64,000 nucleotides of DNA from Pseudomonas nitroreducens (GCF_014204515.1 NZ_JACHLI010000016.1:101675-165674), one strand, 5' to 3'; positions 15,564 to 27,069 are shown, numbered from the stretch's first letter. Numbers and translations: made by a program. The notes: generated by a model not told the origin, from the letters alone.

Positions 15564-18500
15564 TCACCAGGTATCGATCAGTGGGCGCTTTTTCCCCAGG
15601 CGAGCAGCCGGGCGCGGCGTCGAGGCCAGGCCGCGCAGCAGCCAGCGGCGGGTGTCGGCCGGGTCGATGACGTCGTCGATCTCCAGGTAGCTGGCCATGT
15701 TCAACCCCTTGCCGTTGCGGTAGGCGGCGGCGACCAGTTTGTCGAACAGCGCCTGGCGTTCCTGCGCATCTTCAACGGCGGCCAGCTCCTTGGCGTAGCC
15801 CAGGCGGATCGCCCCTTCCAGACCCATGGCGCCGAACTCGCCGCTGGGCCAGGCGACGGTGAACAGTGCGGCGTGGAAGCTGCCGGCAGCCATGGCCTGG
15901 GCACCTAGGCCATAGCCCTTGCGCAGCACTACGGTGAAGAAAGGCACGCTGAGGCTCGCGGCGGTGACGAACATGCGCGAGACGTGGCGCACGGTGCCGG
16001 TCTTCTCTGCTTCCGGGCCGACCATGAAGCCGGGGGTGTCGCACAGCGAGATGATCGGCAGGTCGAAGGCATCGCACAGCTGCATGAAGCGCGCGGCCTT
16101 GTCGCCGGCCTCGGCGTCGATGGCACCGCCCAGATGCATGGGGTTGTTGGCGATCAGGCCGAAGGGTTTGCCTTCGATGCGCACCAGCGCAGTGACCATG
16201 CCGGCGGCGAAGTGACGGCGCAGCTCCAGTACCGAGCCGCTGTCGGCCAGTTGCTCGATGACCTGGCGGATGTCGTAGACGCGCAGGCGGTTCTCCGGCA
16301 CCGCGTGGCGCAGCCGGCGCTGGTCCACGCATTGCCAATCGGCCGTGTCGCCCTGGAAGTAGGCGAGGTACTGGCGGGCGATGCGGGTGGCTTCGGCCTC
16401 GTCCTCCACCAGCACGTCGATGACGCCGTTGGCGCTCTGCACGTCGCTGGGGCCGACTTCCTCGGGGGCGAATTTGCCCAGGCCGCCACCCTCGATCATC
16501 GCCGGCCCCGCCATGCCCAGGCTGGTATCGCGGGTGGCGATGATCACGTCGCAGCAACCCAGCAACGCGGCGTTGCCGGCGAAGCAGCGACCGGAGACCA
16601 CGCCCACCAGCGGCACCAGCCCGGAGAGCCGTGCCAGGCCGACGAAGCTCATGTTGTCCAGCCCGGCCACGCCGACGAAATCGGTGTCGCCCGGCCGCCC
16701 GCCACCGCCTTCGGCGTAGAGCACCAGCGGGATGCGCCATTGCTCGGCGAGATGCAGCATGCGGTCGGTCTTCTTGTGGTTCATCACCCCCTGGGTGCCG
16801 GCGAATACCGTGTAGTCGTAGGCCAGCACCAGGCAGCGCGCCTTCTCGTCGCCGAACTGCGCGGCGTTGATGCTGCCCAGGCCGCTGACCAGGCCGTCGG
16901 CAGGGCTGCTGGCGATCAGTTCCTCGACGCTGCGACGCCGACGCTGGGCGGCGATGGCCAGCGCGCCGTACTCGATGAAGCTGCCGGCATCGAGCAGGTC
17001 GGCGAGGTTTTCGCGGGTGGTGCGCTTGCCGATCCGGTGGCGCTTGGCGACGGCTTCCGGGCGGCGCTCGTCGAGGCCGATGGCGTGGCGTTCGAGCACT
17101 TCGGCGAGGTCGGCGCGAATGGCGTCGAGATCGATGCTCGCGCTGCTTTCGGCGTCTTGGGCCTGGATGTCCGCCGGCTCGACGAACAACAGGGCATCAC
17201 CCTCGCCGAGACTGTCGCCGGGCGTGGCGGCGAGGCTGTGGACGATGCCGCTGGCGCTGGCCTTCACCTCGAATTCCATCTTCATCGCCTCGACTACGGC
17301 GATGGTCTGGCCCTGGGCGACGGCATCGCCGACCGCCACATCCAGGCTGACCAGTACGCCGGCGCTGGGCGCGGCCAGCGGTATGCAGCCGGCCGGCGTT
17401 TCGCTGGCGCGCTGGGGCTCCGCCGCGGCGCCGGCATGGCTGAAGAAACGGTGCGGGTGGGCGTGATCCTGTGCGCCCAGCAGCGTCGGCAGGTGGTCTT
17501 CGATGTAGCGGGTGGTGACCTGGTTTTCCGCCACGGCCGGCTGGCGCAGCAGGTTGAGCAGCAGCGGGATGTTGCTCGCCACACCCTCCAGGCGGAACTC
17601 GCAGAGTGCGCGGTAGGCGCGCTGCACCAGCTGTGGATAACCGCCGTTGCCGTGGACGATCAGCTTGGCCAGCAGCGAGTCGTAGCCGGCGCTATTGCGG
17701 TAACCGGCGTAGCCGTAGCCATCGACCCGCAGGCCGGGGCCGCTGGGCGGCTCGTAGGCGCTCAGGGTGCCGCAGGCGAGATGGGGCGTGCCGTCGCTGG
17801 CAAGGCTTTCCAGGTTGATCCGCAGTTGCACGGCGTGGCCACGCGGCGCGGGAATCTCGGCCTGGGTCAGGTTCAGTTCGGCGAGGCTGGCGCCTGCGGC
17901 AATGCGCAGTTGCGCCTGCACCAGGTCGATGCCGGTCACCGCTTCGGTGACGGTGTGCTCCACCTGCAGGCGCGGGTTGGCTTCCATGAACACGAAGTCG
18001 CCGCTGTCTTCGTCCAGCAGGAACTCGAAGGTGCCCAGGCCGCGATAGTTGACTGCCTCGGCCAGGCGCACGGCGGCGCCGAGGATGGCGCCGCGCAGGC
18101 GTGGGTGCAGGTTGGGGCTGGGGGCGATTTCCAGCAGCTTCTGGTTGCGCCTTTGCAGGGTGCAGTCGCGCTCCCACAGATGGCTGACGACGCGGCCGTC
18201 GCCGATCACCTGCACTTCGATGTGGCGCGCGCGCTGGATCAGCCTTTCGACATAGAGACGATCGTCGCCAAAGGCCGCACGGGCTTCGGCCTGGCAGCGG
18301 GCGTAGGCCTCGGCGATTTCTTCGATGCTGCGTACCGCGCGCATGCCGCGGCCGCCGCCGCCGGCCAGGGCCTTGATCATCATGCCGGCGCCAGCAGGCA
18401 GTTCGCCGAAGAAGCGCTCGGCGTCTTCCTGCGAGGTGGCGCGGTTGCTGCCGGCGGCCAGCGCCACGCCGTGGTCACGGGCCAGGTCGCGGGCGCGGGC

Positions 18501-18848
18501 CTTGTCACCGAAGACGTCGAGCACGTCCGCCGAGGGCCCGACGAAGGTGAGGCCAGCGGCGTCGCAGCGGCGCGCGAAGCCGGCGTTCTCGGAAAGGAAG
18601 CCATAGCCTGGGTGCACCGCATCGCAACCCTGCGCCAGGGCGATGTCGATGATCTGCTGCTGGTCGAGATAGGCGCTGGCACCACGCCCTCTCAGCGCGG
18701 CCGCCTGGTCGGCCTGTCGCGTGTGCAGCGAGGTAGCGTCGTCCTCGGCGTAGATCGCCAGCGTCTGGATACCCAGCTCGGCGGCGGCGCGGGCAATGCG
18801 GATGGCGATCTCGCCACGGTTGGCGATAAGCAGGCGGGAGACGGGCAT
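15564..18848 (-). CDS. Single-chain biotin-dependent acyl-CoA carboxylase
   Basis: One 1,094-residue chain carries all parts of a biotin-dependent acyl-CoA carboxylase. Biotin carboxylase is at about 1-450 (LLIANRGEIAIRI, ALAGGGGRGMR, FMEANPRLQVEHTVTE). The biotin carrier domain is at about 490-560, with the lysine in VEAMKMEFEV near 522. A complete carboxyltransferase follows (RENLADLLDAGSFIEYGALA, YDYTVFAGTQGVMNHKKTDRM, CDTPGFMVGPEAEKTGTVRH, RKGYGLGAQAM). It is the arrangement of the PAO1 gene PA1400, often labelled pyruvate carboxylase, but the carboxyltransferase is of the acyl-CoA type. The substrate is probably a medium or long acyl-CoA. I start at MPVSRLL; a Met 14 codons upstream is possible. 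Confidence 0.88.
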   Translation of the reverse strand: MPVSRLLIANRGEIAIRIARAAAELGIQTLAIYAEDDATSLHTRQADQAAALRGRGASAYLDQQQIIDIALAQGCDAVHPGYGFLSENAGFARRCDAAGLTFVGPSADVLDVFGDKARARDLARDHGVALAAGSNRATSQEDAERFFGELPAGAGMMIKALAGGGGRGMRAVRSIEEIAEAYARCQAEARAAFGDDRLYVERLIQRARHIEVQVIGDGRVVSHLWERDCTLQRRNQKLLEIAPSPNLHPRLRGAILGAAVRLAEAVNYRGLGTFEFLLDEDSGDFVFMEANPRLQVEHTVTEAVTGIDLVQAQLRIAAGASLAELNLTQAEIPAPRGHAVQLRINLESLASDGTPHLACGTLSAYEPPSGPGLRVDGYGYAGYRNSAGYDSLLAKLIVHGNGGYPQLVQRAYRALCEFRLEGVASNIPLLLNLLRQPAVAENQVTTRYIEDHLPTLLGAQDHAHPHRFFSHAGAAAEPQRASETPAGCIPLAAPSAGVLVSLDVAVGDAVAQGQTIAVVEAMKMEFEVKASASGIVHSLAATPGDSLGEGDALLFVEPADIQAQDAESSASIDLDAIRADLAEVLERHAIGLDERRPEAVAKRHRIGKRTTRENLADLLDAGSFIEYGALAIAAQRRRRSVEELIASSPADGLVSGLGSINAAQFGDEKARCLVLAYDYTVFAGTQGVMNHKKTDRMLHLAEQWRIPLVLYAEGGGGRPGDTDFVGVAGLDNMSFVGLARLSGLVPLVGVVSGRCFAGNAALLGCCDVIIATRDTSLGMAGPAMIEGGGLGKFAPEEVGPSDVQSANGVIDVLVEDEAEATRIARQYLAYFQGDTADWQCVDQRRLRHAVPENRLRVYDIRQVIEQLADSGSVLELRRHFAAGMVTALVRIEGKPFGLIANNPMHLGGAIDAEAGDKAARFMQLCDAFDLPIISLCDTPGFMVGPEAEKTGTVRHVSRMFVTAASLSVPFFTVVLRKGYGLGAQAMAAGSFHAALFTVAWPSGEFGAMGLEGAIRLGYAKELAAVEDAQERQALFDKLVAAAYRNGKGLNMASYLEIDDVIDPADTRRWLLRGLASTPRPAARLGKKRPLIDTW

Positions 18849-18988
18849 GGCGATTCCGGTTGTGATTCTTGTGGTCGGGAATCGCACCATCTTAGGGAGC
18901 GGGCGGGGCGGGGGAACGAACTGCGGCCTCGCGAATGCCGATGGCTTCGCGCGCCTTATGGAGCTACTGCGGCGCGATGGCGGGGCTG

Positions 18989-19016
18989 GCGACGATCGGC
19001 GCCGGGCCGATCGTCG
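18989..19016 (-). terminator. Strong hairpin after the small periplasmic protein gene
   Basis: GCGACGATCGG and CCGATCGTCGC form a perfect 11-bp stem with a 6-base loop, 10 bases past the stop at 19026. There is no U-run, so termination efficiency is uncertain. Confidence 0.5.
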
Positions 19017-19025
19017 CGTCGGGGA

Positions 19026-19286
19026 TCACCCGTTGGCCCCACCATCACTGGTCTGCTTGAGCAGTTTCAGGGCTTTTTCGGTGTCGGCGATGCAGGCCTT
19101 GGTGTCGCCGGAGGATTGCGCCTTGGCAGCGGTTTCCTGCAGGCGCATGGCCTGTTCCTGGAGCTGGGTGTTGTTGGTGGATTTCACCGCATCGTCGACT
19201 TTCTGCAGGTTGTCGCTGCACAGGTCGGCGGCGAACGCGGGGGACGCCAGCAGGGCGGCGGTAATGAGCAGGGCGGTGCGTTTCAT
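19026..19286 (-). CDS. Small periplasmic protein of unknown function
   Basis: The 86-residue product opens with a clear signal peptide (MKRTALLITAALLASPAFA, cut after AFA). The mature part is helical, rich in Gln, Lys, Ala and Thr, with two cysteines (DLCSDN and KACIAD) that could form a disulfide holding two helices together. A GGAGTACCGCC-type site precedes the ATG. It lies 3' of pmrB in the same direction, about 90 bases away, and might be co-transcribed. I do not recognise a family; a role as an envelope stress or binding protein would be a guess. Confidence 0.72.
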   Translation of the reverse strand: MKRTALLITAALLASPAFAADLCSDNLQKVDDAVKSTNNTQLQEQAMRLQETAAKAQSSGDTKACIADTEKALKLLKQTSDGGANG

Positions 19287-19377
19287 GGCGGTACTCCTGT
19301 CAACGTGGACCGGTTGTCACGGACCGCATGAGCGGACCGTACAGGGTGGACCGGCGGATTTCCCGTCGCGTTCAGCT

Positions 19378-20775
19378 TTATTGGCTGGCGCTGGTCGGGA
19401 GTTCCACGCACACGCCCAGGCCGCGGCCGTCCAGCCCTTCGTGCAGGCTGATGCGACCGTGGTGGATTTCCACGATGCGTTTGACGATTGGCAGACCCAG
19501 GCCGCTGCCGGGGCTGCTGGAGACGCTCGGGCTGCGGTAGAAGCGGGTGAAGATTGCCGCATGCTCGGCCGGCGCGACGCCAGGGCCGTTGTCGCGGACC
19601 CAGAGGGCGACCTGTTGCTCGTCGCTGTTCAGGGTCACTTCCACGCGGCCACCTTCGGGGGTGTAGCGTAGGGCATTGCCGACCAGGTTGGTCAGCATCA
19701 GCTCCAGCCAGGGGGCGACGCCCTGCAGGCTGGCACCCTGGCTGTCGAAGGTCAGGTCGATGCCCTTGTCGATGGCCTGGGGCGCCAGTTCGGCGATGGT
19801 GTCCTCGGCCAGCAAGCCGAGGTTCAGCGGGCGGAAGATTTCGTGCAGCTCCTCGGCGTCCAGGCGGGCCAGCAGGAGGATCTGCTCCATCAGCGCACTG
19901 ATGCGTTCCACACTACGGCTGACCTGCTGCAGGCCATGGGCGTGGGCGGCCGGGTCGGCGGAGCGCAGCGCCACCTGGGCGTGGGTGCGCAGGCTGGCCA
20001 ACGGCGTGCGGATTTCATGGGCGGCATCGCTGGTCAGGCGGCGCTCGGCCTCCATTGCGGTATTCAGGCGTTCCAGCAGCAGGTTGAGCTCGCCGACCAG
20101 GCTGTGCACTTCCACCGGAGCGCGGCTCAGCGCCAGGGGATGCAGGCTGTGGGCGCTGCGCTGGTGCACCTGCTCGATCAGGCTGCGCAGCGGCGCCAGG
20201 CCCTGGCGCACGCCGAACCAGACCAGCACGGCGAACAGCGGCAGCGCCAGCAGCAGCGGGAACAGTGCGCTGAACAGCAGCAGGCGCAGGGTCTTGGAGC
20301 GGTAGTGCAGGTCTTCGAAGACCCAGATTCGGACCTGGTCGGCACCGGAGGACTCGATCTGCAGCACCCGGTAGTTCACGCCGTCCTGCTGCAGGTCGGA
20401 GAAGCCCAGCGGTAGGTGGTCCAGGCCTTGCGGCGCGCGCTCGGTGGTGAGCAGCGGCTCGCCCAGGTACCAGATGGAGTAGCCCAGGGTCGCTTCGCGG
20501 TGGATCAGCGGCAGGCCTTCGATGGCCTTGCGGCTGCGCGAGAGAATCTCGCCGGGCGGCGTCGGCGCGGCGTCGACGGAGTCGGCGATGTCGACCAGGC
20601 TCAGGGCGGCCTGGCCGAAGTCGATCATGTCCTGGTCGTAGAGGTGGTTCACCTGCTGGCGGGTCAGGTGGTAGGTGAACAGGCCGGCGACCAGCCAGAG
20701 CAGGGAGACGCCGCCGATCAGGGTCAGCAGCAGGCGCCGGCTGATGGAGCCGGCGCGGCGTGGCGGGGTGTTCAA
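19378..20775 (-). CDS. pmrB: PmrB-like sensor histidine kinase
   Basis: The 465-residue inner-membrane kinase has two transmembrane helices (about 14-36 and 162-186) around a periplasmic sensor of about 125 residues. After these come a HAMP-like linker, the H-box SDAAHEIRTPLASLR, the N-box LTNLVGNALRYTPEGG, and the G-boxes RDNGPGV and GSGLGLPIVKRIVE. In Pseudomonas, PmrB senses cationic peptides or low divalent cations and phosphorylates PmrA, driving lipid A modification and polymyxin resistance. Its identity rests on the operon order, the same as PA4773-PA4777 of PAO1, and on PmrA next door. The start is a TTG that overlaps the pmrA stop (TTGA); no other start precedes the first membrane helix. 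Confidence 0.88.
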   Translation of the reverse strand: MNTPPRRAGSISRRLLLTLIGGVSLLWLVAGLFTYHLTRQQVNHLYDQDMIDFGQAALSLVDIADSVDAAPTPPGEILSRSRKAIEGLPLIHREATLGYSIWYLGEPLLTTERAPQGLDHLPLGFSDLQQDGVNYRVLQIESSGADQVRIWVFEDLHYRSKTLRLLLFSALFPLLLALPLFAVLVWFGVRQGLAPLRSLIEQVHQRSAHSLHPLALSRAPVEVHSLVGELNLLLERLNTAMEAERRLTSDAAHEIRTPLASLRTHAQVALRSADPAAHAHGLQQVSRSVERISALMEQILLLARLDAEELHEIFRPLNLGLLAEDTIAELAPQAIDKGIDLTFDSQGASLQGVAPWLELMLTNLVGNALRYTPEGGRVEVTLNSDEQQVALWVRDNGPGVAPAEHAAIFTRFYRSPSVSSSPGSGLGLPIVKRIVEIHHGRISLHEGLDGRGLGVCVELPTSASQ

Positions 20776-21449
20776 GCTCGGCGGGCGCCGTCGGGACGGT
20801 CGATGCCGTAGCCGATGCCACGCACGGTGCGGATCAGGCTGTTGCCCAGCTTGCGCCGCAGGTGGTGGATATGGACTTCGATGGCATTGCTCTCCAGGTC
20901 TCCATCCCAGCCGTACAGCGCTTCCACCAGCCGCGCGCGCGACAGCACCTTGCCGCGCTGCTCCAGCAGCAGGCGCAGCAGGGCGTATTCGCGCGGGGCC
21001 AGGTCCACCGGCTCGCCACCCAGGCTGACCTGATGGGTAGCCGGGTCCAGCGTCAGGTCGCCGTGTTGCAGCAGCGGAATGGCGCGACCGGTGTGGCGGC
21101 GGGTGAGGGCACGGACGCGGGCGAGCAGTTCGTCGAGGTCGAAGGGTTTGGTCAGGTAGTCGTCGGCGCCGGCGTCGAGGCCGGCCACGCGGTCGGCCAC
21201 CTTGTCGCGCGCGGTAAGGATCAGCACGGGCGTGAGGTCGCCGCGCCGGCGCAGGCCGCGCAGCACTTCCAGGCCGTCCTTGCGCGGCAGGCCGAGGTCC
21301 AGCACCAGCAGGTCGAACTCATCGGTCTCCAGCGCCTGTTCGGCGGCCACGCCGTCGCTGACCCAGTCTACGGTGTCGCCTTCCAGGCCCAGGCCGGCGC
21401 GAATGCCATCACCCAGCAGTTGGTCGTCTTCGACCAGTAATATTCTCAT
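20772..21449 (-). CDS. pmrA: PmrA response regulator (OmpR family)
   Basis: This 225-residue OmpR-family regulator has a receiver domain with acidic pocket EDD (8-10) and the phospho-acceptor Asp in DLLVLDLGLP (about 51). The conserved Thr in LTARD and Lys in YLTKPFD follow. The C-terminal winged helix contains LAPREYALLRLLLEQRGKVLSRARL and SNAIEVHIHHLRRKLG. The whole length is very close to P. aeruginosa PmrA as I remember it. The start was placed at MRILLVEDDQLLGDG; the longer frame upstream lies over the end of the previous gene. It binds the PmrA box in front of speD2 and autoregulates this operon as well as lipid A aminoarabinose genes elsewhere. Confidence 0.93.
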   Translation of the reverse strand: MRILLVEDDQLLGDGIRAGLGLEGDTVDWVSDGVAAEQALETDEFDLLVLDLGLPRKDGLEVLRGLRRRGDLTPVLILTARDKVADRVAGLDAGADDYLTKPFDLDELLARVRALTRRHTGRAIPLLQHGDLTLDPATHQVSLGGEPVDLAPREYALLRLLLEQRGKVLSRARLVEALYGWDGDLESNAIEVHIHHLRRKLGNSLIRTVRGIGYGIDRPDGARRA

Positions 21450-21460
21450 CTCAGCCTCGT

Positions 21461-22321
21461 TCAGCGCTTCCACAGTTCCCAGAGGCTCATGCCGGCCTCG
21501 ATCAGCAGGATGGCGACGATCAGCCATTCGACTTGCAACTCGCGCCGGAAGTAACGGTACTCGCTGAGTCGGTCGGTGGCTAACTCGTACAGATCCTGAA
21601 GTACTTCGATGCGCTCATCCAGTGCTGCCAGTCGATCATGGGTATTGGCTTGCACGGCCAGTTCGTTGTAAAGACGCTGGATGGGCCCCGCCAAGTGTCG
21701 CGGCGGCGTTTCCAGGTGCGCTTCAACCCTTACGAACGCCATGCGCCACGATGTAGTGCTTTGAACGCAGCCGTTGATCTGTCCTTGGCGGGCCAGGTCC
21801 CGGCGAGCGACCTGGTGGGTCAGTCTGATGTGATCGGCCGCCGGGAGCCAGGCCGCTGCGACCGCCTGTTCCAGTAGCCGAAGGCGATATTCATACCATG
21901 CAAACGCTATCAGGCCATCGAGTAGTTCGTCATAGCGCTCTGCATTTCCGATAACCACTGCGCGGCCAGGTCGCCAGAGCACGCGCTCACCGAACGAGGG
22001 CGCTTCCAGTACAGGGGAGGAGTCGTGCAGCTCCTCGCCCATCCACGCTTCCAGACCTTGTCTCCAGCCTAGGCTGGTGTGCAGTCCGCCTCGCGCGAAA
22101 ATGACGCAGAGCTCGTTATCCTCGAAGGCGGCAGGCAGCGCTGAGCCTTCCGCCAACTCCTGGTATCGAGCCAGTACCGCCAGCGCCGGCTGCGGGTCGC
22201 GCAGCCGGGCGAGGATGGGGAATGCAGAGGTCTCGGCCGTCGGTACGAAGCGCACCCGGTAACTCAGGCAGGGGGCGATGCAGGCTTTCAATACCGGCCG
22301 AGTGACGAGGGCCGTCGTCAT
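21461..22321 (-). CDS. DUF155 (RMD1/YagE-like) membrane-anchored protein
   Basis: This 286-residue protein corresponds in position to PA4775 of PAO1. The C-terminal half has the RMD1/YagE (DUF155) pattern: long helices with HDRLAALDERIEVLQDLYELATDRLSEYRYFRRELQVEWLIVAILLIE, ending in one transmembrane segment (about 262-283) and a short cytoplasmic tail. The N-terminal half (AETSAFPILARL, ERYDELLDGLIAFAWYEYRLRLLEQAV) is mixed. It lies 2 bases after speE2 and 11 before pmrA, so it belongs to the PmrA-controlled operon. Its biochemical role is unknown; an envelope function linked to polyamine or peptide resistance is inferred from the operon only. Confidence 0.75.
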   Translation of the reverse strand: MTTALVTRPVLKACIAPCLSYRVRFVPTAETSAFPILARLRDPQPALAVLARYQELAEGSALPAAFEDNELCVIFARGGLHTSLGWRQGLEAWMGEELHDSSPVLEAPSFGERVLWRPGRAVVIGNAERYDELLDGLIAFAWYEYRLRLLEQAVAAAWLPAADHIRLTHQVARRDLARQGQINGCVQSTTSWRMAFVRVEAHLETPPRHLAGPIQRLYNELAVQANTHDRLAALDERIEVLQDLYELATDRLSEYRYFRRELQVEWLIVAILLIEAGMSLWELWKR

Positions 22322-22323
22322 TG

Positions 22324-23448
22324 TCAGTGACCCGGTAGTGCGGGGAACTGAGCCGGGCCGAACTCGATCTCTTCGATATCCGGTGGCGCCACGAAAGTTA
22401 CGCCGTCTTCCAGGACGGGGCCGGGTTGGGCCAGCAGAAAGCGGGTTTCGCGATCCATGACGAAGCATGCCTTCAGAAATGCACCGTCCAGATGGTCAAG
22501 CCAGAGTGGCCCTAGTTTGAAATCTGCGCGCCGATCAATGTCCTCTGCACTCCACGCGCTGGGGTCGAACCAGTTCGATGCCAGCAGGAAACCCCACGAC
22601 GAAAGAAACGAGGGAATCGGGCAGCGGTAGCTATGCACCTGATCGAATACGCATCGCAGGGTCCGCGCCAGTGCGGCGTGTGGCTTGTCATCGGAATGGG
22701 AGAACTCCAGCCCCTGTATGGCGACGATGCCACCGGGGCGCAGTCGAGTAGTCAGCAACTCGTAGAATTGGCGGGTGTAGAGCGCCTGCGCCGGTCCGTT
22801 GTCGAGCATATCGACCACGTCGATGATCACGACGTCGTAGAGCGATGAGTCCTGTTCCAGGAAGGCGCGGCCGTCTTCAGCGACGAATTCGCAGCGGGGG
22901 TCGTCAAAGGCGCCCTGGTGCCACTGATGCAGATACTCGCGGCATAACTCCACCAGTTCCTGATCGAGATCGACCATCACGGCGCGCCGTACACTGGCGT
23001 GGGCGAGGACTTCTCTCAATGTCGCGCCTTCGCCTCCGCCAATGATCAGCACATCGCGAGGCTTGTCATGAGCGAGCATCGCCGGCTGCACCAGCAGTTC
23101 GTGATACAGCGATTCGTCAGATTCTGCGCTCTGGATTGCACCATCGAGCATCAGCACGCGATCGTAGTTGTAAGTGTCGGCGATCAGAACATTCTGCCAG
23201 CGTGTACGGCCTTGAAAGACCACGCGCCGCAGCCGATAGAGATACTGATCGAAAGGATCGCTGCTCTCGACGAAGGTGGTCGCACCGTCTCCCTCCACCT
23301 CCGGGTCAGGGGGATAGAAGTAGAAGTGATTCGGCGGTAGCGGCGGGAGGTGGGCGGCCTCTTCGGCTGGTACGAGTCCCGACAGGTCCACCTGATAGCG
23401 CAGGTTGTCGGCGTTCAGTATCTGGGAAAGAAGGGAGTTGGCCATCAT
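22324..23448 (-). CDS. speE2: Spermidine synthase-like aminopropyltransferase SpeE2
   Basis: The 374-residue protein carries the spermidine synthase core. It includes the decarboxylated-AdoMet binding loop VLIIGGGEGATLREVLAH, then VDLDQELVELCREYL, VAEDGRAFL and the catalytic region DVVIIDVVDMLDNGPAQALYTRQFY. It transfers aminopropyl groups to putrescine. In P. aeruginosa this operon makes surface spermidine that protects the outer membrane from cationic peptides. It starts at the ATG at 23448, overlapping the speD2 stop (ATGA), behind GGGAG. The N-terminal 80 residues (LPPNHFYFYPPDPEVEG) are an extension not seen in the shortest family members. Confidence 0.88.
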   Translation of the reverse strand: MMANSLLSQILNADNLRYQVDLSGLVPAEEAAHLPPLPPNHFYFYPPDPEVEGDGATTFVESSDPFDQYLYRLRRVVFQGRTRWQNVLIADTYNYDRVLMLDGAIQSAESDESLYHELLVQPAMLAHDKPRDVLIIGGGEGATLREVLAHASVRRAVMVDLDQELVELCREYLHQWHQGAFDDPRCEFVAEDGRAFLEQDSSLYDVVIIDVVDMLDNGPAQALYTRQFYELLTTRLRPGGIVAIQGLEFSHSDDKPHAALARTLRCVFDQVHSYRCPIPSFLSSWGFLLASNWFDPSAWSAEDIDRRADFKLGPLWLDHLDGAFLKACFVMDRETRFLLAQPGPVLEDGVTFVAPPDIEEIEFGPAQFPALPGH

Positions 23449-23927
23449 GCAGCTCCCTTGCTCTGGCACATGACGCAGTTGGGGACCGGATTCTGCTCGT
23501 CCATCGCCCCATGGCCGGAGAGGTTGCGGCAGAGCTGTCCCAGCCGATGGCCGCCCAACCCGCGATCCATGTGCGAAATCAGGTGATGCTGGCTACCCAG
23601 CCGCTCATTGAGTACCTGGACGGCCTTGGCGCCGTCCAGAACCTCCCCGCACGTGAAGATATCCACCGCGGCATATCCGTATTCGGGCCAGGTGTGGATG
23701 GCCAGGTGGGACTCGGCGATCACCACGACGCCGGAAATACCCACCGGGCTGAATTTATGGAATGCCGAGGTGATGATGGTGGCGTTCGCCTGCCGTGCTG
23801 CATCCAGCATGCTGTCTTCGATCCATTGAAGATCATCGAAACGCCGGTCGATGCAGTCGAACAGTTCAATGATCAGCTGCTTGCCGAGCACAGTGACCGG
23901 ATCAAGTCTCAGGGGTTGAATAGCCAT
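23445..23927 (-). CDS. speD2: S-adenosylmethionine decarboxylase SpeD2 (pyruvoyl proenzyme)
   Basis: The 160-residue proenzyme is the prokaryotic AdoMet decarboxylase, which makes the aminopropyl donor for spermidine. The self-cleavage site is in VVIAESHLAIHTWPEYGY, where Ser73 becomes the pyruvoyl group after cleavage between Glu72 and Ser73. The nearby His and Cys (TCGEVLDG) are the usual catalytic residues. It is the first gene of a five-gene operon, with ribosome site GGGAGG six bases before the ATG and a PmrA box about 70 bases upstream. Its partner speE2 overlaps its stop codon. Confidence 0.92.
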   Translation of the reverse strand: MAIQPLRLDPVTVLGKQLIIELFDCIDRRFDDLQWIEDSMLDAARQANATIITSAFHKFSPVGISGVVVIAESHLAIHTWPEYGYAAVDIFTCGEVLDGAKAVQVLNERLGSQHHLISHMDRGLGGHRLGQLCRNLSGHGAMDEQNPVPNCVMCQSKGAA

Positions 23928-23975
23928 GTCGCCTCCCGCTGTCGGTTGTGCGAGGGATGTCCTCGCGACGATTCG

Positions 23976-24009
23976 ACAGTAGGAGCGCCGGCGTTAAGGC
24001 CTGATTAAC
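23976..24009 (-). promoter_or_regulatory. PmrA box and promoter of the speD2-pmrB operon
   Basis: On the minus strand GTTAATCAGGCCTTAAC is a direct repeat of two TTAA-cored half-sites with a 5-base spacer, matching the PmrA box pattern YTTAAK-N5-YTTAAK. A TACTGT -10 element (23981-23976) follows 11 bases later, so the second half-site sits in the -35 position, as expected for direct activation by PmrA. This supports autoregulation. Confidence 0.75.
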
Positions 24010-24051
24010 GGGTTTCCCTCTGAAATGCCTGAAATAGAGCGGTTTTGCTGA

Positions 24052-24071
24052 GGAAAAATCTGCATTTTTCC
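24052..24071 (-). terminator. Possible terminator after lldE
   Basis: GGAAAAAT and ATTTTTCC form an AT-rich 8-bp stem with a 4-base loop, 8 bases past the lldE stop. The A/T arms can act as a U-run, but the stem is weak. Confidence 0.45.
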
Positions 24072-24078
24072 TGGACTG

Positions 24079-26892
<2,814 letters not shown>

Positions 26893-26989
26893 GGCGGCTC
26901 CGTTCATCATCGGTGAGCGTGGGCCGCTGGACGGCCCATCGGTGTTCTTTTTAGAGCACGGCAGCCGGGATACTTCCAGGCTTCCAATC

Positions 26990-27069
26990 TCGTAGGGCGT
27001 ATAACGCGCCAGCGTTATACGCCGCAGAGGTGCTGGCGGATAACCTGTTCCAGGTTATGCGCCCTACGA
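26990..27069. repeat. Intergenic palindromic repeat (cruciform of two hairpins)
   Basis: An outer perfect inverted repeat TCGTAGGGCG / CGCCCTACGA encloses two inner hairpins: GTATAACGC-GCCA-GCGTTATAC and ATAACCTG-TTC-CAGGTTAT. This form matches the short interspersed repeats scattered in Pseudomonas intergenic regions. It lies between lldD and lldE. Confidence 0.8.

Noticed and set aside
15984..19331. An 1,115-codon plus-strand frame opposite the carboxylase
   Set aside because: The opposite strand encodes a full, motif-complete carboxylase; this frame is rich in Ala, Gly, His and Val only.
19378..21449. Calling the two-component pair QseBC
   Set aside because: The receiver sequence and the speD2-speE2-DUF155 neighbours fit the Pseudomonas PmrAB operon better.
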